NCBI GenBank assembly: GCA_963662175.1
Contig: OY759218.1
Location: 11,586,001 to 11,650,000 of the forward strand
Source: Aradus depressus
Taxonomy: Eukaryota > Arthropoda > Insecta > Hemiptera > Aradidae
Length of the DNA: 64,000 nucleotides
Reading direction: 5' to 3'
Made by a program: the position numbers and the translations under genes. Shown piece after piece: positions 1 through 11,500 of the stretch (positions are counted from its first letter, which is position 1; every line of letters begins with the position of its first letter). The notes under the pieces are model-generated. The model did no database searches. It was given only the letters and a program-made list of their open reading frames with translations, and was not told where the DNA came from.

Positions 1-58
1 AAATTTAACAGCGGGAAGACAACGTTTTTTATTTCTTTAATAAATCTTATCCCACATC
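1..58 (+). mobile_element. Right end of a GTCTTCCCACTG-TIR element, cut by the window edge
   Basis: The first bases (AACAGCGGGAAGAC followed by ATTTCT-rich sequence and ATCTTATCCCACATCTT) match the right end of the element at 26989-27251. The left part lies outside the window. Confidence 0.45.
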
Positions 59-61
59 TTG

Positions 62-290
62 CTAACCGGACTTTGGAGTTAGACCGCCTCCAAACCTACC
101 CTATCTGCCTTGGTCGATTTAGCTGAAAATGAATACTCAGCCTACACATAAAAAATAGTTTCAAATATATTGATATTAATAGGAGTTATTCGGGATTTTG
201 AGTAACTCCTCTCTATATGGCTGAAAATCAATATTTTCAATTATAAACGTACATATTTCGAATCGATATGTTAATCCTCTCTTGATACTC
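62..290 (+). repeat. Degenerate copy of repeat family B
   Basis: Recognisable through ggtcgatttagctgaaaatg, a cgatatgttaat remnant and the two-unit internal periodicity. Both ends are lost. Confidence 0.5.
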
Positions 291-299
291 GGTAAGTAA

Positions 300-1240
300 A
301 AAAAGGCTAAAGAAAAAATTGTACACATAACAAAAAGAATGTATTGCAAACATTTTCAAAAATGTGTTTATATTAATTTTTCAATCAGTAAACATTGAAT
401 AACAGAAGTTAAAACAAATTAATTTCATGTTCAAAATACTGTGCGTCTTAGAAAGAATACGAACACTCAATTAAAAAAAAAAAAATATATATATACCAAA
501 TATTTACAAATTTTTATATGATAAAAAAATATTCACATGAATTAAAAAAAAATATACAAAGCACCTTATTTTTTTTTTTTTTTTTTAAATACATTTTTAC
601 TCTTCTTACATTTCTTCTTAAGAAAAGGAAAGATATATATTTCATAAAACATTTATTACAGTATGTATTTGTTTCGGTGATTAGATGGCAAAAATGCTAT
701 TTTGTGTTTGCTATAGAAAAACGAAAAATACTATTTTTTCCAAAATGGCACTTTTCGCCAACAAATCACCTGTTTTTTACTTATAATTATTTTTTAATAT
801 ATTACGTACATTTATATATAGAAAAATTCATTTTTTTATATCTCAAAAGAACACAATTTGGAAGGAAATTTTGAATTAAATGTCTTTTAAAATTAAATAA
901 AATCACAAAACATTTTGGCAAACTTCCCCCATGAAACCACACACAAAAATCTTTTTACTCGTAAGAGAGAACGACCTGTTGGGTGGTGTCTGGGTTGCTT
1001 TCAAATTGGGTTGACGGAAGAATAATGTAAAATTAAATGGAAGATACAGTTTTTATACCTTGGGTCGTCTCATTGACTGGAATATCGTGGTACATGCTAC
1101 ACTTGGTACACAGGGGCCCCATAATTGTCTGTGCCAACACTGAAGTAACTGAAATAACGATCATAGCCAGAACAACTCCCATATAGCTCTAGTTCTTGTC
1201 CCACAAGTCATACACCCCACACTAGAGGTCGGTAAAACTA
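300..1240. other. AT-rich spacer without recognised features
   Basis: Low-complexity A/T sequence with long A and T runs. Short open frames here have no protein-like composition. Nothing else is visible. Confidence 0.6.
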
Positions 1241-1247
1241 AATGAAA

Positions 1248-1651
1248 GGTAAAAAGAAAAGAAAAAAACGTATGTTTTTTAAAAATATTGTCTATTTCAC
1301 AAATATATAATATGGGATTACTATCGGTATTGCTACCATCTTCATCCACGACTTAACAAATACTAAATGTGGTAGTTCAACCAGTTTACAATCCAAACGG
1401 TACCCTTCCTTCAGCCCCACCCCCCAGCAATCTTAATAATAAAAGAAAAGTTATGAACTATTTACTTCAAGATTTAAATTTGAGGCGAAATTTTATTTTT
1501 AATGTTTTCCATATTTTAAGTTCCGTTTGGATTGTAAACTGGTTGAACTTCCATTTAGTATTTGTTAAGTCGTGCCTGAAGATGGTAGCAATACCGAAAG
1601 TACTCCCATATTATATATGTTTGTGAATACGTTTTTTCTTTACTTTTTATA
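1248..1651. mobile_element. Foldback element with arms of about 105-150 bp
   Basis: The left arm (about 1248-1402) is the inverted complement of 1524-1651: for instance GTAGTTCAACCAGTTTACAA in the left arm and TTGTAAACTGGTTGAACTTC in the right. The loop is about 120 bp. No protein is encoded. Long-arm MITE or foldback insertion is the simplest reading. Confidence 0.7.
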
Positions 1652-1654
1652 AGT

Positions 1655-3360
1655 TTTTCACAATATCTCTGCAAAAAAAAAAAGAAAAAAAGTTAAGTAT
1701 CATTAAGTGGAAGGTGTTATGGAAGGAGGAATGGGAACTGGCTCGGTATATTCTCTCAGTAACTCGAATTACTGATGTGGTAGTGGCAAAGACACTTATG
1801 GGGCTACACTGCAAGCTTTGGATCCCGTCGTTAAAAGAATGACCTCATGATGTCATCTGTGGGGTGTCTAAGACCTGTGAGGCATGACTGTAAAACTAAG
1901 TGGAAGGGCTTATATTATATAGCGACAGAAATGGGTGTACTGTCTGTGGTCGTTCTCTCAGAAACTCAGGGTGTCAAATTTATCACAGTGCATTTGTGGC
2001 TAGCCAGCTTTTGAAGTTTCCTTCATCACGAGGCCATACACACAGACAAAAAAGTTATTTTCGACAATATTTATATTTTTTAAACTAATAATTTACACAT
2101 GTTTTTCATTTCTACATGTCAGATGTCCTGAAGATGGGGAAACCTCGAAAGCCGAGCTATGGAAAGTGTGACTAAATTTTTTATTTGACAACCTAAATTG
2201 ACCATTTCTCACTACTCATTTTCACATATTAAAAATATATTTCACTCTAAAGAATAAAAACCTGCCAGCAATCAGTCTTACATAAAATAAATTTTCTAGG
2301 TTAATATGAGCATTAAATTTCAAAATAACGAGAGATACACTACAGAGATCAGCGTAATATGTAAGGTGAATGTTCGTATTTGAGGTCAGTTCTTGATAAG
2401 TCAAGAGTATAGGTTGGTATTTTCCCGTCTGTTCCAAAAATAACGGCAGTTTTCTATTGAAATCCTACCATTGAGTAATCACTGATTTGAAAGTGGTTAA
2501 TATTATTGATGAAGGTGGGTCTCGGAACCCCTCCACCCAATCAACGAATTCCCAACCAGGAAGCTTGTGAATGTTGAGAGTCGTCTTTTTGTTTCCTACG
2601 TTTAATGCTCATAGGATTTGCTACATTAAATGACATTTTTTTCCAAAAAGTCAAAAAAGTTCGCCCGCCCCATCTCAGGCTCCATACGTTCGAAAATTTC
2701 CAAAAAGAATTTGGAATCTAACCTTTACGATATAAGGCAACATAATTATTATTTTCAGAATAGCAACGATTTTAGACAGAGGAAAGACATTTGATTGATC
2801 TGTCGGACGTCCTGACGCAAGCTGTAGAGTAATTTTAAAAACTTGAAAAAAATATCTTCGTTATATATTCCCAGAACCCCTTAATTCGAAACCCTATATA
2901 CGAAAAAAATTGTGGACACCACATAGCGGTATTTTTTTTGTTTTTTTTGGAACCTCTCACTATCCTCGGTGAATTTCAAGTACCTTCGGAACCAGGGGCT
3001 GGGGCTGTCCACAGAAAGACAACAAAAGACACGATACGAGAACGTAAGGCCCTTTTTGGGCTTTGATCTAGTAAACCCTACCATTGCGTTAGATTGTGGT
3101 TAGCAGTCAGTACATCTCTGTCTATTCCAAAAGTATCGTGCTATTTTTCGAATTATAACGAAACAATTCGGTGAATTTTTTGTTAATGGTCAGTATTGGT
3201 ATAATGGTCACGTGAAATAGACTACATTTACGAAAGAGTGTAAAAAAACAGTTGGTATCGAATTTCCGAATTTTAAAAACTTCCAAAAAAAAATTACATC
3301 TATGCTCTATGAGCGTATCCAGTCAGGGAAATTCGCAGGGAAGTTGAGAATCGAAAAATT
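1655..3360. other. Region downstream of Spp with unclassified repeat-like sequence
   Basis: Contains a segment around 1700-2190 with the motif GAAGATGGGGAAACCTCGAA, similar in style to insect transposon termini, and AT-rich DNA. No gene was found. The Spp 3' UTR should lie in the upper part. Confidence 0.4.
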
Positions 3361-3364
3361 GCAT

Positions 3365-3488
3365 TTATTTGGTCTTTTTTGAAGTGGAACCCTTATTGCT
3401 AGAAGTTGAAACTTGAGCATTCGAATTTTCCTTTGGGGTTATCTTTTTTTCGTTATTTTTCAAATCTTCACTCGGATGGTCTTCATAT
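3365..3488 (-). CDS. Spp: Spp exon 8, cytosolic tail (residues 352-391)
   Basis: Starts YEDHPSEDLKNNEKK and ends SKKTK followed by TAA. It is polar and serine/lysine-rich, as in other SPP tails. The acceptor AG follows an uninterrupted run of 25 T on the coding strand (3491-3515). The stop codon lies inside the sequence AAATAAATG, so an AATAAA hexamer overlaps it; whether that hexamer works as a poly(A) signal is unknown. Confidence 0.93.
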
Positions 3489-5445
3489 CTAAAAAAAAAA
3501 AAAAAAAAAAAAAAACAACTATGAATTTTAAAAAATTGGTGGTGCGGGTTGCATACCATAGTTCACCGCAACTTTTTAGTCTTAATCCTCCAGGGGCATA
3601 ACTTCCATAACAATATTTCAATGTTAATCAACCTCCCTAAGATGTCTCTCTGGCATCCCTCTGGGGAGCAGGACTCATGGAATTTTTTCAATTACTAAAA
3701 TGGTTGTACTTTAGGGGCATGCCCAAAAGCTCATTAATACTAAATTTAATTCAAATTTGACTAAGTATTCTATAAGAAAATTAGATACCTATGTTGGACA
3801 TTCAGAAGAGCATACATTTTATATCAGTGTTTGAATGCTAATCTATTTCGGTCAAAAGACGACTCTGAGGCAGCTTAAATGTCTTTCAACATTATTGGGA
3901 TTAGCACTGATAGAAATTGAAAAATGCGAAATGTACAAGTGCATTTAAGAGGATGTTCAAAAGTTCATTAATATTAAATTTCATTCAAATCCTACAACGT
4001 TCTCCGTAAAAACATGAAAGGTGGCTAATATATAAATGGTCGCAATAAAAAACGTATTTAATGTAAAACGTGTCTTTCAGTTTTCTCCAGGCCATAAATA
4101 TAAGCGGTATCTTGTAAAATGTACTTAGAACCCGAAATAAAGTGGTCTGCACTTTCAACCGGTTTCCGCCAAAATCTAGTCAGATTTAAGGTTAGCCCAT
4201 GTGACATCTTCATTTCAAATTTAAAGTTCATACCTACAATGGTTTCTACGTTAGAGAGCTCAGAAATTTCCAATGTCTAAACAGAGGACCTTGAAACGTG
4301 ATATTCCGTTAAAAACATGATCTCGGATATTCACACGATTACAAAACCTCCATATACTAAAGCTGTAAGAAAGTAAAGTGGATAAGTCATCAAATTATAT
4401 CATGAAAGCTAAAGAATAAAATGTTGACCTTCCCGTCGGTTGTTTTAGTGAAGCATTGCAGGTTCCCCAACGTATATATCGTTTCAACATACAATAAATG
4501 AAAAATACCAGACTTCACTTTGTTCGGACTATAAAAAAAAAAAACTTTTTGTGATTCAATACAACAGTTCACCTATTACCTGATAGGTAATAAAGAGGTG
4601 AACTAAAAAAAAAAATGTTTAAGTCTACATCTAATTCAAATTATTATCTTTTTAAATATCTTACTGAAACAGGGCTGCGATATCGCCTTTGATGAGCGCG
4701 ACCAATAAGGGAGTTCCAATGCATGCTGGTACTAAATACAGCAAGGCAGGTTGAGCATGTTTAAAGATGTGCATGACAGAAATAGTAGCCATAAGTCCGA
4801 GGAAATATGCAGTGAAGGTCGTATAGAAATACGTTTTCGAATTTCTGTTCAAGCTAAAACAAAAAACAAAAGCTACTTAAAATCCTCTAATAATAAATGT
4901 ATGAGTTAGTTAGTTATTGTGACTCATGTCGGGCTTTAACTACGAGGTCATATCGCCTACTACCAGAGCACTCTTTCGCCACTCTGTGGTAGACATGAGC
5001 CCGACTCTACTGTGAGAGTCCTAAATTTTAACTACTTAGGTTTATTAACCAAGGGTAGGAGGGGTATTTAACGAGTGTCTGACATCGAAAAGGCTCAGGA
5101 CCATCGCTTAACGTTCCATTCGAAGAACGGCATGGTCAAGTTTTTTTCACCTCCCAACTAAAAAAACCTAAGGGCCTCGGCCGGGTTTCGAACCCACGAT
5201 CTTGAGCTCAGTAGGCTAGCACACTGCCTCGTGAGCTACCGGCGAGTAATTCTATCTCAAAATAATAAATATATTACTTAATATAAAATTAAGTAAAAAA
5301 AAGAATTATTTTCAATTAATGCAAGGCCATCACTGATCAAATATAAAATTTGAAAATTTTGAGGGGTAAAATTATTTCTGGAGTCGGAAAAAATTTTAAA
5401 TGTCTCAGTTCGCATAAATACACATATAATGATTAAAAAATAACG

Positions 5446-5519
<74 letters not shown>

Positions 5520-8500
5520 ATACATATATATAGTACTTTTAAATACTTTACAATTTTTTTAAATTATCAATTATCGATTCTACAAGGTGATTCAGGGCAA
5601 GTACGGATCAAAATTGACAAAGGTGTACTTTGAATGATAGTAAAAAAACTGTTTTTACAGCTAGAATTCTATGGTTGAGGAAGGATGTCATTGATTTGAG
5701 ACAGTTGTAACTACAATGGTACCATGATGGCCGTGCGGGCTAGAGCGTAGGGCTTTTGACGCATGGTCTCACCATGGTTGGCGGGTTCCAATCCCGTCCG
5801 GGAGTGTTTTATTTCGTAGATAGAACTCCCTCCCGAGGCCATGGATGTCGTAAATAATTAGATAACACAGTGACATGGCTAATATGCATTGAACATAAGG
5901 CAAAAAAAAAAAAAAAAACTTCAATGGTGGTTGATAAACAATACAATTGGCTTGTCTCACAAACATTTTGTTTTTTATTAATTAAAATTTAACCCATTCG
6001 GGCATTTTGAAAAATTGATTTCTTCCGTGCCTAAATACTTATTAAATTGTCAAGCATAATATCCAATATACAATTTATATTTTCGTCTTCAACCAACAAT
6101 TATGGCTATATTAAAGAGCAACTTACTGTGTAATCTCATAGATGGCAGCACGGATATTTAGCGCCTATACATTCCCCCAAAACGCACTTGCCCCCTCTCA
6201 CCTTAAGATAAATTAACTTACACAAAAGTGTATGCTATATATTCATTTTCCATTCTAATTTTATTTGGATATTTCTTTAATCCAAGAAGAACACTTGAAT
6301 GAATTCTTATTATAAACATGTCGACATATAAATTCTTATCAAATAATTTGATCAAGCTTTTAGTTTCATGGCGGGGACAATTATACATAGAAAACCATGC
6401 ATGGTACCTTATTTATTATTTGAATCAATACCGGATTCTGGGCTCATGACCCATATTAACAATGTTAGTTAGTTATTGTGAGTCATGTCCGGGCTTCAAC
6501 TATGAGGTCATATCGCCTGCTACCAGAGCGGAGAGGCACTCTACTATAAGAAACCTAAATTTTGCGTATACAGGTTTAGTTACCTAGGGTCTTGCAAGGT
6601 CAAGATTTTATTTTCATGTCGTCTAATGTAGCCATTAGGTAGGTTACAGAAGCCAATCGAACGAGTACCTAATGTAGTACAGACTAGGGACTATAACTTC
6701 ACGACCCATCCGAAGGACGGTGTGCTCAGGTGCTCAAAGTTTTTTTACCTTTTAGATAAAAAACCTAAGAACCTCGACCGAGATGTTGAGCTTAGTAGGC
6801 AAGCAAGCTACCTCTGTGCAACCGGAACCCTCATACATATAATATATACAGTAAAACTTCTCAGTTATAATGTTCCTTTTTTATCATCCCTGACCTTTGT
6901 ATGATTTTCTGTGTATTTTTGTCGATGTAACAGTGATGGACATTTTTCATATAATTATTAGCTTAGAAAGCTCTGTTTTTAAATCGTAATTGGCAAACAA
7001 AAAAACATTTTGAGAAATCTTAATTACATATGCACATTTAAATTATAATTAAATTAATCTATTCTTCATTTTTATTTTTTTCATTACTCACCTAACTGAT
7101 TCGTTTTATTGCATATTTGCTTATTATTCTAATAATGATGTAAAATAAATATTTGTGTTTTCTCGGTTATAACGCTCTTCAATCCTGTTACCTAGAGAAG
7201 CGTTATAACGAGGTTTTACTGTATAGAATATACTGTACTATCAAGCTGAAAGATAAAAATATAATACCTGTTATCAAACCGAAGTAATAGAGCAATAAAG
7301 ATGCCCGGAACTACAATGTCGCCAAGACCCAACATAGCAAAATTGCTCGCACCTAGTCCTTGTTCCAGTAAGTCTTGAGGAAAAACCACTGAAAAATAAA
7401 CCATAATATAATATAATATACACTAAGTTCACTACTCCGTAGACGAAATAAACTTCAAACTTAAGTCACTCCCTAGCTACCTACATTGCTTTCTTATGTC
7501 ATATAAAAAAATGAAAAGTTGTTACTTATAACCAGTGGGCAGATTTATATGTACTAAAAAAAGTGGTAGGTGAATCACTAACAATGTACCTCCCCAGCAC
7601 GAATTAATCAATTAATTTTTAACTCTCTCTTTGAAACCAATTGACCGTTTTGGATAAAACTAATAGTTGACTTATACAGGGAATTTTGAATCGTCATTCT
7701 AAATTTAGTGCCGAAATATTCATTGATCGCTCTCTCTTCTTCGGCTGATTCCGTTGAAAATTATTAGTTGTCATGCTTATAGGGCTTTGAATTTGCAAAT
7801 GTAATTTCGTGTCAATACATTCATTACAACGGCAGTTATTAGAGTTTTAGTATTAATCCTCCCTCCTAATCAACCCCATCCCTTCGGCTGCTTTGCCTGA
7901 AAATCAATAGATGTCGTCAAATAAAATTTCGTCTAGATAAATTCCTTCTATCGGGAGTTACCGTGTTCACAGACAATATGTTTTTCATTTTTAGAATCAG
8001 AAGGTTGGAAAACATAAGATTCCGTTGAAAACTCCACATCAAATTTCTAACCGATTACATAACTTGCTCTATACTTCAGATAGCTGGGGGAATAAAATAT
8101 GAAAACCTTTTAATTTCATCTTTTTCAAATGTGACTATTTACTTTGTTCAAGTGGCAAAAAAAGATTATTGAATGGTAAAAATTGATTTATTGAATTAAA
8201 TTTAAAAACATAACGATGGGTGAAATAAGTACTAGGTTAGGTTAGGTTTTATGACTCATGCCCGGGCTTTAACTACGAGGTCATATCGCCTACTACCAGA
8301 GGGCTATTTCGTCTCTCTGGGCCCGTCTCTACTATGGGAGTCCTAAATTTTGCCTACACTAAATTTTTATTCACCTTGGGCAGGGGTCTTCAACAAGTAC
8401 CTGACATCATACGGGCTCGGGACCATCACTTAACATCCTATCCAAAGGACCTCATTTCGAACCCTCGAACATTGTTATCAGTAATATTTGTCTTAATAGT

Positions 8501-11500
8501 TAGTTATTGTGACTCATGTCCGGGCTTTAACTACTAGGTCATATCGCCTACTACCAGAGCGCTCTTTCGTCTCTCTGGGCCCGTCTGTACCATGGGAGTC
8601 CTAAATTTTGCCTATCCTAAATTTTTATTCATTTAGGGCAGGGGTCTTCAACGAGTACCTGACATCGTACGGGCTCGGGACCATCGCTTAACGTCCCATC
8701 CGAAGGACGGCGTTCTCTAGTTTATTTTACCTCCCAGATAAAATAAACTAAGGGCCTCGGTCGGGTTTCGAACCCACGATCTTGAGTTCAGAAGACAAGC
8801 ACGCATACCACTGAGCTACCGGCGCCCTCAAATAAGTATTAAACATATGTAACATAGGCGAAATATGTAAAAATATGTAATTAAACAGAAATATATAAAC
8901 ATATAAAAAATAAAAATGGTTTAAGTTAATTCAGAATTTCGTAAAACATCAATAGCTAGATAGTATATGACATTGTTATGAAGTGGATGACCACCATGTT
9001 CCTAGAGAGCCTTTACTGTGCTCATGAGTGGTCACTTATCTTTGAGGGAGGACAGGGACTCCTGCTACTCAGCTGATTCCGGTGTCTGATGCTTTCTAGC
9101 ATCCCTGCATCCCAATTACCTCAGCCACTACGAAACCAATCTCGGTTGGTGGTGCCGGTTGAATAGCTGCCCCCATAGTACCATGTTTAACCGAAATACC
9201 CCATTGGGTACTCCGCCTAGAGGCCCAGAATGGGCAGTAAAGCCTAGGTTTTCATAACTAGTATTCCTACGGTTCTCTTTCCACTGCACTGCCGGTGGGG
9301 ACTTCCCGACAAAACAAAGGGAAGAAGGTTCACGTCCCTAGTAGTAAATGACAATATCAAGCTCAGGAAAAATAAGTAAATACATGTATAATCAGCCATA
9401 TTATATTTAGTTTTTGGAGCACTGGTCGGTAACATAAATAGAAATAGAGTAATAATCATTTTAATAATGAAAATGTTATCAACAGAGTCTGTAACAGTAA
9501 GAATTCTTGAACCCTTACGTCGTCGCGACAGCCTACACAAAAGTAACACCACTGTCAGTAAAAATTCAATGCAGTAATTTTGTGACCCCTTTTACTTCCT
9601 CAGTCACACGAAGTATACGTTATGTAATCGGTCAGGAATTCCATGGTGAGTTTTCATCGGAATTTTACGCTTTCCCCTGATTTCAAAAATGAAAATACAG
9701 TTACTCCTGATAGGATGAATGTATTGACACGGAATTTTTTATGTATATCCAAAACCCCAAAAGTCTATTGTTTTTCAGTTAAATCAGCCAAAGGGAAGAG
9801 GGTATACAACTCAGAAACTCCAATAATTACCGATCGACCCAATATTTATTATGGGTATTCAGAAGTTTGTATATAAGTCAACTATTGATTTTTAGCCCAA
9901 ACCGTCGATCGGTTTTGGGGATCAGAGGAGAGCTCAACACCCCAATAACTTCCAATGTAATAAATATATAGTAATGAAATTTAATATTTAAATTCAAACC
10001 TTCATAAGAACGACACCTAATAATTTGCAACGAAATTGATCGAAGGGAAGAGGAGGGCACAACTCAGAAACCTCATTAAGTGCTGATAGAATGGATGTAT
10101 CTATAAAATTTATTATGAGAATTCAAAAGTATGTATGTAGGTCAACTATTGGTTTTTAGCGTAAACGTTCGATTGGTGTTGGAAAGAGTGCGAAAACTTA
10201 GTTGATTAATTCGTGCTGGGGAAGTACATTTTAAAAAAGCATTCCCCCCAGACACTTCCACTAAAAACACCCTGTATTATTAATAAACTAGTTTAATACT
10301 TACACTTAATTGGAGCTTCGAATGATTTAGCCACTGTGACCATTACGTTCGTTCCAAATACCCAGAATATATCGTAAATGAACAATCCGCAAAGAAGTAT
10401 GCAACCAGTTACTACGTTGTTCAAATGTAGCAATTCAACACCATTTATAGCAAAGGCAATGCCAAATAGATTGTTTATAATCCAATGCTGAAATACAAAA
10501 ATCAAAATTAATCATACTAGTAAATTTTGAAAAATATTGCACCAAGACAGTATGCATTCATTTTTGCTTTCTTAAACTCCCTATAATAAAATTATTGTAA
10601 TCGTGTGAAGTTCTGAGATCGAGTTTCAACGGATTTTCAGGTGTTAAGATTTCTCGAACATGTTTTGACCATTTTTGAGATGATGTCTTATGTGTGACCG
10701 TGATGGACACATATGACCAAAATTAAGAGCACTTTACGTCTGGGTCTAAGTACATTTTACAATATTCCATCTATATTTAGTTATAAACTAAAACAAGTTT
10801 GCTCAGTGCGTTCCGTTCTTTTATATGAATTACTGGATTGGAATTTCAACTAGGAAATTCCCGTTTCTGTACAGTTAGGAATTTGTTTGGTCTGAAATCA
10901 TTTCTTCTCGCTTTAATAACTGTCAATTAAAGTCAAACATTTTACTGTCTTAACCTATAGTATAAGAAAGTATTGTAATCGTGCAAAATTGCTAGATGGA
11001 GTTCTAAACAGATTTTCATATTTCAAGGTCCCCTGAATACGTTTTACCCATTTTCGCGATGATGTCTGTTTGTGTATGCGATTGAAACTTTGTAAGCTCT
11101 CTAACTCAGAAACTATTGTAGCTACGAACTTGAAATTTGAAACGAAGAAGTCACACGTGCTAACTTATCGTAGAAACATTATAGAATAGAATCGTGGAAT
11201 CGGATGAAAATTAAGATCACTTTCCTTAAAAGATTTTTGATTAGGCCATAAATATAAGCGGTATCTTGTAAAATGTACTTAGTCCTCGAAGTAAAGTGGT
11301 CACAACTTTAGTCCGATTTCGGCCAAAATCTAATCAGATCTAAGTTAGCACATGTGACTTTTCCATTCCAAATTCGTAGTTCATAGCACAATCGTTTCTG
11401 CGTTAAAGCGCTGACACCTTTCCATCATATACACAAGCAAAGACATCATATCGAAAATGGTCAAAAATTATTGAGGAAACTTTGAAACGTGAAAATCCAT

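Noticed and set aside
518..874. 118-codon ORF near the left edge
   Set aside because: Made of poly-F and low-complexity AT codons, without protein-like pattern; AT-rich DNA can give such frames in this context.
8334..8537. 67-codon ORF and similar ORFs at 37916 and 53809
   Set aside because: All are readings of the SINE body and change with each copy's indels.
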